Origin: CAZFQD01 sp964520885
GTDB lineage: Bacteria > Bacillota > Clostridia > Oscillospirales > SIG519
Assembly (NCBI GenBank): GCA_964520885.1
Contig: CAZFQD010000005.1
Location: 1-37,101, forward strand
DNA: 37,101 bases
Direction of reading: 5' to 3'
The position numbers were made by a program, and so were the translations under genes. This document shows positions 1 to 7,433 of the stretch, in pieces. The notes beneath the pieces were generated by a model. The model searched no databases, had not been told where the DNA came from, and was given only the letters and a program-made list of their open reading frames with translations. Numbering within the stretch: the first letter of the stretch is position 1; each line of letters begins with the position of its first letter.

Positions 1-6
1 TAGACT

Positions 7-34
7 AAAAAACCGCATAAAATCAAGGTTTTTT
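7..34 (+). terminator. Possible terminator-like hairpin before aroC
   Basis: AAAAAACC (7-14) can pair with GGTTTTTT (27-34) around a 12-base loop, and the 3' arm is itself T-rich, as in an intrinsic terminator. It may end the gene upstream of the window. Alternatively the second frame is open from base 2 to a TGA at 48-50, so these bases could be the tail of an upstream coding region. Too little sequence is present to decide. Confidence 0.3.
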
Positions 35-82
35 GAGTTTCGCAATTGACTAGGAATACAAAAGATTAGGAGGAAAAATTTT

Positions 83-1087
83 ATGAGTAGTGTATGGGGT
101 AATAAAATTAAGGTTTCAATATTTGGAGAATCCCATGGTAAATCAATTGGTGTTGTGCTTGATGGGGTTCCAAGTGGTGTTTTAATTGATTTTGATAATA
201 TTCTATTACAAATGAAAAGAAGAGCACCGGGAAATAATGAATTTTCAACGCAGAGAAAAGAACAAGATTTTCCAATAATTCAAAGTGGGCTTTTAAATAA
301 CAGGACCACTGGTTTTCCTATTTGTGCAATTATTGAAAATAAATCTGCACATTCTAATGATTATGAAAATCTAAAAAATACTCCTCGACCGGGACATAGC
401 GATTATACAGCTTTTTTGAAGTATAACGGCTTTGCTGATATGCGTGGGGGAGGACATTTTTCAGGTAGATTAACGGCACCATTAGTATTTGCAGGAGCAA
501 TATGTAGCCAAATATTAGAAAAACAAGGTATTTTCATCAATGCAAATATTATTGAAATTGCTGGAATTAAAAACAACGAGAGTTTTATAAGTGATGAAAT
601 AAAAGATGCAATAAATAAGGCTATGGAAGATGGAGATTCAGTTGGTGGAATAATAGAATGCACTGTTGAAGGTGTGAATAATCCAATTGGTTCGCCAATA
701 TTTAATTCTGTTGAGGCAAATCTATCATCAATAATTTTCTCTATTCCTGCTGTTAAGGGCATAGAATTTGGAGCAGGTTTTAATTCATCTAAAATGAGAG
801 GTTCTGAGTGTAATGACGAGTTTTATATTAAAAATAATAAGGTAGCAACAAAAACAAATAATTGCGGTGGGATTTTGGGTGGTATTGCTAACGGAATGCC
901 AATAGTATTTAGAGTTGCATTTAAACCTACTCCATCAATTAAAAAAGAGCAATCAACTGTTGATTTAACTAAAAATTGCGAATGTAAAATAGAAATTAAT
1001 GGTAGGCACGACCCTTGTATAGTTCCAAGAGCATTGCCAGTAGTGGAGGCAGTTTGTGCTATTGCTATTCTTGATTTAATGCTTTAA
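83..1087 (+). CDS. aroC: Chorismate synthase
   Basis: The enzyme converts 5-enolpyruvylshikimate 3-phosphate to chorismate, the last shikimate-pathway step, using reduced FMN in the cytoplasm. The protein opens with WGNKIKVSIFGESHG, the family's N-terminal signature with its conserved His. It continues with RPGHSDYTAFLKY (around residue 97), RGGGHFSGRLTAPL (around 121), GGILGGIANGMPI with KPTPSI (around 260-285), and ends with GRHDPCIVPRALPVVEA, all diagnostic of AroC. At 334 residues it is slightly shorter than most family members, but all blocks are present. An AGGAGG site at 68-73 lies 9 bases before the ATG. The pheA gene starts 16 bases after the stop, so the two are almost certainly co-transcribed. 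The upstream neighbour is outside the window. Confidence 0.97.
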   Translation: MSSVWGNKIKVSIFGESHGKSIGVVLDGVPSGVLIDFDNILLQMKRRAPGNNEFSTQRKEQDFPIIQSGLLNNRTTGFPICAIIENKSAHSNDYENLKNTPRPGHSDYTAFLKYNGFADMRGGGHFSGRLTAPLVFAGAICSQILEKQGIFINANIIEIAGIKNNESFISDEIKDAINKAMEDGDSVGGIIECTVEGVNNPIGSPIFNSVEANLSSIIFSIPAVKGIEFGAGFNSSKMRGSECNDEFYIKNNKVATKTNNCGGILGGIANGMPIVFRVAFKPTPSIKKEQSTVDLTKNCECKIEINGRHDPCIVPRALPVVEAVCAIAILDLML

Positions 1088-1103
1088 TTGGAGGTTTTTA
1101 AAT

Positions 1104-2240
1104 ATGTCAAAACTTATAGATATTAGAAATAAAATAGATGAAATAGATGAGGAATTAGTTAAACTATTTACCAAAAGATTAGATTTAGCTAAAGAGGTTG
1201 CTAATACAAAAATATTGTCAAAAACAGCTGTCCTAAATTTTGAGAGAGAAGAAGAAGTTTTATTAAGAACTTCAAAAATAGCAGGAGAATTAGGAAGGCA
1301 AATCACTACAATTATGAAAACTGTGATGCGTATTTCAAGAGAAAAACAATATGAAATTATTTGTGATAATGATGAAGATTGGGAATTGAAAAATATAACC
1401 CAAGCATCCTTAAATAATAAATATAAAGAAGATATTATTGTTTTTGGTGGGAATGTTGGCTCATATTCTGAAAGAGCAGCTATTATTATGTATCCAAATG
1501 TAGTTCCAATCGGTCAAAAGTCTTTTGAGGATGCATGTAAATTAGTTGCACGAGAAAAAGCCGATATTGCTGTTTTACCACTTGAAAATTCTACTGCCGG
1601 AACTGTTAATGAAGTTTATGATTTGTTACCAAAATACGGGTTATATATTGTAAAAGCATTATCAAGTGATATTGAGAACTGCTTATTGGGAATAAAAGGT
1701 GCAAAATTAAGTGATATAAAAGAAGTAGTTTCCCATCCTCAAGCCTTAATGCAATGTGATAAATTAATAAAAAATATGAACTTAATATCCACACCATCTG
1801 AAAATACGGCTTTTGCTGCAGAATTGGTTTCAAAAAGTAACAATAAATCAATAGCGGCAATTGCTTCACAAAAAACTGCAAAAGAGTATTCCCTTGAAAT
1901 TTTATTAAGTTCTATTAATAATGAAACAACTAATCAAACAAGATTTGTTGCATTGTCAAAAAAACCAAGAATAAGTAGCACTGCAAATCGAGTAAGTATT
2001 GCTTTTAAACTTGCTCATCAAAGCGGTTCATTAGATTCTGTATTATCAATTTTTGCTGATTTGAATTTAAACTTAGTTAAAATTCAATCCCGCCCTATTC
2101 CGCATATGCCTTGGGAATATTTGTTTTATCTTGATTTCAACTCCGAAATAGATAACAAAGATGCATTTAGAGCATTATATCATCTTGAGAAAGAATTACC
2201 TTATTTAGCATTTTTAGGTTGGTATAAGCAAGAAAATTAA
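1104..2240 (+). CDS. pheA: Bifunctional chorismate mutase / prephenate dehydratase (P-protein)
   Basis: The enzyme converts chorismate to prephenate and then to phenylpyruvate, committing chorismate to phenylalanine. The N-terminal 90 residues form an AroQ-type helical chorismate mutase (LIDIRNKIDEIDEELVKLFTKR, with the conserved Arg and basic residues). A linker leads to a prephenate dehydratase domain (about 110-285) with VLPLENSTAGTVNEVYDLL and the NQTRF motif containing the catalytic TRF. A C-terminal ACT domain (about 293-370) follows. Its phenylalanine-binding ESRP motif reads QSRP here (IQSRPIPHMPWEY), a conservative change in the effector site, so feedback inhibition is expected but may be altered. 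A GGAGG precedes the ATG. It follows aroC directly in one operon. Confidence 0.95.
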   Translation: MSKLIDIRNKIDEIDEELVKLFTKRLDLAKEVANTKILSKTAVLNFEREEEVLLRTSKIAGELGRQITTIMKTVMRISREKQYEIICDNDEDWELKNITQASLNNKYKEDIIVFGGNVGSYSERAAIIMYPNVVPIGQKSFEDACKLVAREKADIAVLPLENSTAGTVNEVYDLLPKYGLYIVKALSSDIENCLLGIKGAKLSDIKEVVSHPQALMQCDKLIKNMNLISTPSENTAFAAELVSKSNNKSIAAIASQKTAKEYSLEILLSSINNETTNQTRFVALSKKPRISSTANRVSIAFKLAHQSGSLDSVLSIFADLNLNLVKIQSRPIPHMPWEYLFYLDFNSEIDNKDAFRALYHLEKELPYLAFLGWYKQEN

Positions 2241-2268
2241 TTAAATTACTGTGATTAACATAAAATAA

Positions 2269-2297
2269 TTGACATAATAATTGTGCACTATTATAAA
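2269..2297 (+). promoter_or_regulatory. Predicted sigma-A promoter for proC
   Basis: TTGACA at 2269-2274 and TATAAA at 2292-2297 are separated by 17 bases. This falls in the 144-base gap after pheA, about 90 bases before the proC start, so proC probably has its own transcript. The long AT-rich leader after it shows no recognised riboswitch. Confidence 0.6.
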
Positions 2298-2384
2298 ATA
2301 ATAATTATTTTTCAGTTTTTTGTTGATTTTTTTATATAATTATAATATATTATTAATTAATATGCAAAAGGAGAATTGTTTATT

Positions 2385-3185
2385 GTGAATAACAAAATTG
2401 GTTTTATTGGTGCTGGAAATATGGCTACAGTAATAATAAATGGATTAATAATAAATAATTATAATTCTAATAATATATATGTTTTTGATATAGATGATAC
2501 CAAGTCAAAACAATTCATTAATAAGGGAATTTTTGCTTGCAAAGACATAATTGAATTAGTAAAAATGAGTGATATTGTTTTTTTGTGTGTTAAACCTCAA
2601 AATTTTCCTGTAATTATTAATGATTTAATGCAAGGAGATAAAAATAAAATATTTGTTAGTATTGCCGCAGGAATTACAACTAATTATATAAAAACAGGAA
2701 CAGGTGTTAATTCAAAAGTAATCAGAACCATGCCAAATACTCCTATGTTATTGGGAGTGGGTGCTACCGCTTTATGTAGAACACAAGAAGTTAGTGATGA
2801 TGATTTTAATGTTGTTATGAATATATTTAAACTTTTGGGTATTGCTGTGGAAATTAAAGAGGAACAAATGAATTCAGTCATTAGTGTAAATGCGAGTAGC
2901 CCAGCATATATTTATCTTTTTATGGATGCCATGATAAAGGGTGCTGTTGAATTAGGAATAGATGAAGTTATTGCAAAAGAGTTAATTTGTCAAACCTTAA
3001 TTGGCTCAGCAATGATGTTTAAGAATTCCGAAAAATCTCCATCAGAATTAATTAAAATGGTAGCCTCAAAAGGCGGAACAACTATAGAAGCATTAAAAGT
3101 TTTAGATGATAATAATTTTTCTAAAATTATTGTTAATGCTATGAAAGCTTGTGCAAAGAAAGCAAATGAGATAGGTGTAAAGTAA
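2385..3185 (+). CDS. proC: Pyrroline-5-carboxylate reductase
   Basis: The enzyme makes L-proline by NAD(P)H-dependent reduction of 1-pyrroline-5-carboxylate. The N terminus MNNKIGFIGAGNMA is the Rossmann GxGxxA signature. Further family blocks are VKPQ (around 75), SIAAGI, RTMPNTP (around 110), the substrate-site region NASSPAYIYLFMDA (around 168) and KGGTTIEALK near the C terminus. I place the start at the GTG at 2385 because the reading frame then begins as in other ProC proteins. An in-frame TTG at 2376 lies only 2 bases after the AAAGGAG site and is less likely, although 11 bases to the GTG is long. The length of 266 residues is normal. A stem-loop and spoIIM follow. Confidence 0.95.
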   Translation: MNNKIGFIGAGNMATVIINGLIINNYNSNNIYVFDIDDTKSKQFINKGIFACKDIIELVKMSDIVFLCVKPQNFPVIINDLMQGDKNKIFVSIAAGITTNYIKTGTGVNSKVIRTMPNTPMLLGVGATALCRTQEVSDDDFNVVMNIFKLLGIAVEIKEEQMNSVISVNASSPAYIYLFMDAMIKGAVELGIDEVIAKELICQTLIGSAMMFKNSEKSPSELIKMVASKGGTTIEALKVLDDNNFSKIIVNAMKACAKKANEIGVK

Positions 3186-3196
3186 TATTATTTTCC

Positions 3197-3231
3197 CCTT
3201 TAGCATATTAATTTATAAATATGTTAAAAGG
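3197..3231 (+). promoter_or_regulatory. Stem-loop covering the spoIIM ribosome binding site
   Basis: CCTTTAGCATATT (3197-3209) pairs with AATATGTTAAAAGG (3218-3231) with one bulged base and an 8-base loop. The 3' arm contains most of the AAAAGGAGA ribosome binding site (3227-3234) of spoIIM. No T-run follows, so it does not look like a terminator. It could limit spoIIM translation from read-through transcripts, or stabilise the proC mRNA end. Confidence 0.45.
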
Positions 3232-3242
3232 AGAGAAATGTA

Positions 3243-3863
3243 TTGAAAATTAAAATTTTAAATTCTTCTTTAAGAAAGTTTTATAAAAAACATCCTATTG
3301 CTTTTTTGTTAACTATTATATACTTCTTGAGTGTAATAGCTGGCATTGTTTCAAAAAATTATATTGGTGAGTTAACTGAACAAAGGATAATAAATTTATT
3401 TAAAATTGTTTCTGCTTACAATGGAAGTATTTCAAAACTTGATATATTTTTTTACAATAGTTTTATAAATTTAATTATTTTTTTCTTGGTTTTTTTCTTT
3501 GGTCTATGTGCTATTGGAGTGCCATTCATATTAATTATTAATGCTTATAAAGGCTTTGGTTTTGGGTTTACCATTGGTATAGTATGCGGAATATATGGGT
3601 TTAAAGGTTTATTAATTAGTTTTTTAATAATAATTCCACAAGCAATTTTATTAATATTATTATTAGTTAAAATTAGTGAAATTTCGTTATCATTCTCTTA
3701 CTCAATTTTCAAATCTATATCAATTGGAGCAAGAAACAAATATGAATTAAGGCCAATATTAGAGTATTCAAGAAATTGTTTTATAATTTATTTATTTTCC
3801 TTTTTTGCGGTAATCTATGAGGTTTATATTTCTCCATACTTTATTAAAATCTTTTTTAATTAG
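3243..3863 (+). CDS. spoIIM: Stage II sporulation protein M
   Basis: SpoIIM is a polytopic membrane protein of the SpoIID-SpoIIM-SpoIIP complex, which remodels septal peptidoglycan so the mother cell can engulf the forespore. The 206-residue product has a short basic N terminus (KILNSSLRKFYKKHP) followed by hydrophobic segments near 18-38, 74-98, 105-140 and 180-200, in the SpoIIM/DUF95 pattern. The FGFGFTIGIVCGIYGFKGLL region is typical. The start is a TTG, 8 bases after AAAAGGAGA. Being next to xerD reproduces the Bacillus and clostridial gene order and supports the identification. The presence of this gene suggests the organism can sporulate. The leader hairpin at 3197-3231 may modulate translation. 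Confidence 0.88.
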   Translation: MKIKILNSSLRKFYKKHPIAFLLTIIYFLSVIAGIVSKNYIGELTEQRIINLFKIVSAYNGSISKLDIFFYNSFINLIIFFLVFFFGLCAIGVPFILIINAYKGFGFGFTIGIVCGIYGFKGLLISFLIIIPQAILLILLLVKISEISLSFSYSIFKSISIGARNKYELRPILEYSRNCFIIYLFSFFAVIYEVYISPYFIKIFFN

Positions 3864-3879
3864 AAATTGAGGTTAAAAA

Positions 3880-4767
3880 ATGGAAAAGACTGTTGAAAAA
3901 TTTATAGACTATTTAAAAAATGAAAAAAAATCACCGCATAATACTATAACTTCTTATGAAAGAGATATAAATAAATTCGTATTATACCTTGATGATAGTA
4001 ATATCGATGCTTTACATAAAGTTAAAACAATAAATATAGAACAATATGTTGACCTTTTAAAAGTTAATTATAAGTCGGATGCTACTGTTTCGCGAGCCCT
4101 GTCCTCTATTAGAACTTTTTTTCAATACTTATGTATAACAAATATTGTATGTAATAATCCAGCAAAAGAAATAAAAAATATAAAATTCGAAAGAAAATTA
4201 CCCATAATATTATCATGTGTAGAAATTGATTTATTATTAAAGCAACCATCAAATTCAGGTTTAAAGGGTTTAAGAGATAGAGCTATGCTTGAAGTTTTAT
4301 ATGCTACAGGTATTAGAGTTTCAGAACTTGTTGAACTAAATATTGAAGATATAAATATTCAACTTGGTTTTTTAAAATGTAAAAATGACCAAAAGGAAAG
4401 AATAATACCCATTTATACTGATGCTTTAAATTCAATAATTAAATATATAAATTATTCGAGGAAATTATTAATAGCAAATGATAATGATAATGTTTTATTT
4501 GTAAATATTAATGGAAATAGAATGACAAGGCAGGGCTTTTGGAAAATAATAAAGTATTATTCAAAATTAGCAGGTATTAAAAAAGAAATTACTCCTCATA
4601 CTTTAAGACATAGTTTTGCAACTCATTTACTTGAAAATGGTGCAGACTTAAAGGATATTCAAGAAATGTTAGGGCACTCAGATATTTCAACAACTGGGGT
4701 TTATTCATTATTATTAAAAAATAAATTAACATATGCTTATAAAAAGTATCATCCAAAGGCAAAATAA
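3880..4767 (+). CDS. xerD: Site-specific tyrosine recombinase, XerD type
   Basis: XerD works with XerC at chromosomal dif sites to resolve dimers during replication termination. The N-terminal SAM-like core-binding domain occupies about residues 1-90 (FIDYLKNEKKSPHNTITSYERDI). The catalytic domain carries R146 (ATGIRVSEL), a lysine around 171-176 (KNDQKER), H240 and R243 (HTLRHSFATHLLENGA), H266 (GHS) and nucleophile Y275. The segment around the tyrosine reads TTGVYSLL rather than the usual TTxIYTHV, so the end is somewhat divergent, but all catalytic residues are present. At 295 residues it is typical. It begins 16 bases after spoIIM, matching the spoIIM-xerD synteny of spore formers, which argues for a housekeeping Xer rather than a mobile-element integrase. 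Confidence 0.88.
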   Translation: MEKTVEKFIDYLKNEKKSPHNTITSYERDINKFVLYLDDSNIDALHKVKTINIEQYVDLLKVNYKSDATVSRALSSIRTFFQYLCITNIVCNNPAKEIKNIKFERKLPIILSCVEIDLLLKQPSNSGLKGLRDRAMLEVLYATGIRVSELVELNIEDINIQLGFLKCKNDQKERIIPIYTDALNSIIKYINYSRKLLIANDNDNVLFVNINGNRMTRQGFWKIIKYYSKLAGIKKEITPHTLRHSFATHLLENGADLKDIQEMLGHSDISTTGVYSLLLKNKLTYAYKKYHPKAK

Positions 4768-4785
4768 AAAACAGGAAGTGTAATA

Positions 4786-5547
4786 ATGTCAAATTTTTTC
4801 GGGTTATTTAATTATAATAAAGAGGGACCAGGTATTAGCAAAGACCAACCTCAAAAAAAGAGGTTTTTTCTTTTTTTTGATATATATTTTAGAAGGTTTT
4901 GGAAACTTGTTACCTTAAATTTATTGTATTTAGCTTGCTGTATTCCAATAGTTACTATTGGAGCGGCTACAGCTGGTTTCACTTATGTTATTAGAAATTA
5001 TGCAAGAGAAGATCATTGTTTTTTAGTCAGCGACTTTTTTGGCACAATAAAAAAGAATTGGAAAATGGCTACCGTAGTGAATTTAATCAATATTGTTTTT
5101 TCTTTTTTATTTATTTTTTCTTTTTTATTCTATTTAGATTTTGATAATGTTATTTTTAGCACAATTGCAACATCAGTTATGGTTTTAGTAGGGATAATAT
5201 TCATTTCAATGCAATATTATATTTATCTACTTTTAATTACCTTTAAATTAACCTTTAGACAGTTATATAAAAATTCATTTCTTTTTGCAATTATTGGACT
5301 ATGGAGAAATATTTTAGTTAGTATTTTATTATTATTGCTCAGTTTAGTTATTTTTCTATTTTATCCTATTTCATTATTTTTAGTATTGTTTATTTATTTA
5401 AGCACTTGTGGTTTTGCAATAATGTTTATTATTTATCCAAATGTAAAAAAATATATGATAGACCCTATTGTAAATAAAGATGAAAATACCGAAAATTCAA
5501 ATGATGGAGAACAAATTTTCAAAGATAATACACAAAATTTAAAATAG
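4786..5547 (+). CDS. YesL-like membrane protein (DUF624)
   Basis: This is a 253-residue integral membrane protein. RRFWKLVTLNLLYLACCIPIVTIGAATAGFTYVIRNYAREDHCF near residues 36-80 is the hallmark DUF624/YesL block. Further hydrophobic helices lie near 98-122, 126-150, 165-195 and 198-222. A hydrophilic, Asp/Asn-rich tail of about 28 residues ends the protein. In other Firmicutes such proteins are often found near sugar-uptake operons, but their function is not established. Here the gene follows xerD by 18 bases and has no sugar genes beside it. It is probably the last gene of the proC/spoIIM transcript, followed by the large inverted repeat at 5573-5625. Confidence 0.75.
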   Translation: MSNFFGLFNYNKEGPGISKDQPQKKRFFLFFDIYFRRFWKLVTLNLLYLACCIPIVTIGAATAGFTYVIRNYAREDHCFLVSDFFGTIKKNWKMATVVNLINIVFSFLFIFSFLFYLDFDNVIFSTIATSVMVLVGIIFISMQYYIYLLLITFKLTFRQLYKNSFLFAIIGLWRNILVSILLLLLSLVIFLFYPISLFLVLFIYLSTCGFAIMFIIYPNVKKYMIDPIVNKDENTENSNDGEQIFKDNTQNLK

Positions 5548-5572
5548 TTATTTTATATATAATATAAAATTC

Positions 5573-5625
5573 GCTGTAACATAATGCATATAAAGAATTG
5601 AATTCATGCAATTTAATGTTACAGC
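5573..5625. terminator. Large nested inverted repeat between convergent genes
   Basis: GCTGTAACAT (5573-5582) pairs perfectly with ATGTTACAGC (5616-5625). Inside it TGCAT pairs with ATGCA, and the centre holds GAATTGAATTC. It lies between the convergent YesL-like gene and ABC transporter gene, with T/A-rich flanks on both sides, so it probably terminates transcription from both directions. The T-runs are imperfect. Confidence 0.55.
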
Positions 5626-5645
5626 TTATTTATGCTTTGATATTA

Positions 5646-7415
5646 TTAAATTTCCTTTAATTGAGAATTATATAACTTATAATATAGTCCTTTTTTAGCT
5701 AATAGTTCATTATGAGTTCCAATTTCCTTAATACCTTTATCTGAAATGTAAAATATTTTATCGCAATTCTTAATGGTTGATAATCTATGTGCAATAACAA
5801 ATGAGGTTCGACCTTCTAATAATGTTTTTATTCCCTGTTGCAGTAATAGTTCTGTTTCGGTATCAATTGAAGAAGTTGCCTCATCAATTATTAAAATCTT
5901 AGGATTTGCAAGCAAAGTTCTTGCAAAGGAAATAAGTTGCCTTTGACCTGCTGAAAGGGTTGAACCCCTTTCATTAACCAAAGTATTATAACCGTTTGGC
6001 AAAGCCTTAATAAATTCATCGGCACGAACCGTTTTTGCAGTTTCAATAATTTCACTGTTTGTAGCATTCAATCTTCCATAACGAATATTATCAAAAATAG
6101 TCCCTTTAAAAATAAATGAATCTTGTAGCATAATACCCATATTGCTTCTTAATGAATTAATTTGTATTTTATTTATTGGCATATCATCCAATAATATTTC
6201 TCCGGAATTTACTTCATAAAAACGGCTGATTAAATTTACAATAGTGGTTTTTCCTGCTCCGGTAGGACCAACTAAGGCAATGTTTTCGCCTGCTTTTACT
6301 TTAAAAGATATATTTTCTAAAACATTAATATCGTTTTCATAAGAAAAGTTTACATTTTTAAATTCAATATTTCCTTCAATATTTTCTAAAACAGCGGCAT
6401 ATTTACTATCTTTTATTTCTATCGGTTCATCTAAAACTTCAAAAATTCTTTCTAAATATGCACTGGTAGTAATAAGTTCATTATATATATTACCTAAATA
6501 CTGAATTGGAGCCCAAAATCGTCCAGCATAAGCTGTCATTGCAATAATTACACCCAAAGATATATCATTAAAAATTAAGGCGGAAAAAAGGTAAATACAG
6601 CCCAATACAATCATAGAAATATTTTCGTTAGCGAAAGCAAAATATAATATATATTTCATACCTTTAATCCAAGCATTTCTTGTATTATTAACTAAGTTTT
6701 TAAATATGTTATCATTATATTTTTCTCTTGCAAAACTTTGAGTTACTCTAATTCCATTAATACTTTCATTTAGGTAAGCGTTTAGATTTGAGTTTTTATT
6801 ACTATAATCCTGCCATGCTAATCTTTGTTTTCTTTTAATAATAAGCATAAACAATACTAAAAAAGGTAGTCCGGATAATGCAACTATTGTAAGTTTAATG
6901 TTAACTGATAACATAAAAAATAAAACAAATATTAAGGATAAAAGTTGAATTAATACATTTATTAATCCATTAGATAAAAAATTTGCTACACTATTTATAT
7001 AATTAACTACACGAACTAATATTTTCCCATGCGGTCTACTATCGTAATATGAAAAGGGAAGCTTTTGCAAATGAGCAAAAACATCTTCTCTAATTTTATT
7101 AATTATTTGTTGCCCCACCTTTGCTGTAATATTTATTTGTAAATAATTTAAAACACTGCTTAATAAAATTGTAGCCAAAAAAACAACACAAATAAATAAT
7201 ACACCGTTAATATCTTTATTTGGAATATATGTATCAATTATTTGTTTAATATATATTGGATGCAAAAGATTAAGCAAAATCATTAGAATATTTAATATAA
7301 ATGAAATACTTATTAAGCCACCTTTTTGTTTAACATAATTTAAACTGCGTTTTAAGTGGCTAATATTAAATGGAGTTTCAAGTTTTTCATCAATATCATA
7401 TAAATTTCTTGCCAT
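5646..7415 (-). CDS. ABC exporter subunit, canonical ATP site (transmembrane + ATPase)
   Basis: This is one half of a heterodimeric type IV ABC exporter of the BmrC/BmrD (YheI/YheH) kind, usually exporting drugs, lipids or peptides. The first 320 residues hold six membrane helices (ABC transmembrane domain type 1). The nucleotide-binding domain follows with Walker A GPTGAGKTT, Q-loop MLQDSF, signature LSAGQRQLISFARTLL, Walker B ILIIDEATSSID with a catalytic Glu, and H-loop IAHRLST. The catalytic residues are therefore intact. The start is the ATG at 7415, with GGAG just upstream. A TTG four codons earlier would overlap that site. The gene ends convergently with the YesL-like gene and begins 18 bases after its partner's stop. 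The substrate cannot be told from sequence. Confidence 0.9.
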   Translation of the reverse strand: MARNLYDIDEKLETPFNISHLKRSLNYVKQKGGLISISFILNILMILLNLLHPIYIKQIIDTYIPNKDINGVLFICVVFLATILLSSVLNYLQINITAKVGQQIINKIREDVFAHLQKLPFSYYDSRPHGKILVRVVNYINSVANFLSNGLINVLIQLLSLIFVLFFMLSVNIKLTIVALSGLPFLVLFMLIIKRKQRLAWQDYSNKNSNLNAYLNESINGIRVTQSFAREKYNDNIFKNLVNNTRNAWIKGMKYILYFAFANENISMIVLGCIYLFSALIFNDISLGVIIAMTAYAGRFWAPIQYLGNIYNELITTSAYLERIFEVLDEPIEIKDSKYAAVLENIEGNIEFKNVNFSYENDINVLENISFKVKAGENIALVGPTGAGKTTIVNLISRFYEVNSGEILLDDMPINKIQINSLRSNMGIMLQDSFIFKGTIFDNIRYGRLNATNSEIIETAKTVRADEFIKALPNGYNTLVNERGSTLSAGQRQLISFARTLLANPKILIIDEATSSIDTETELLLQQGIKTLLEGRTSFVIAHRLSTIKNCDKIFYISDKGIKEIGTHNELLAKKGLYYKLYNSQLKEI

Positions 7416-7433
7416 AATTTTCTCCAAATACTT

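Noticed and set aside
2298..2370. A riboswitch in the proC leader
   Set aside because: The leader is almost pure A and T with no conserved core or stable stem that I can see.
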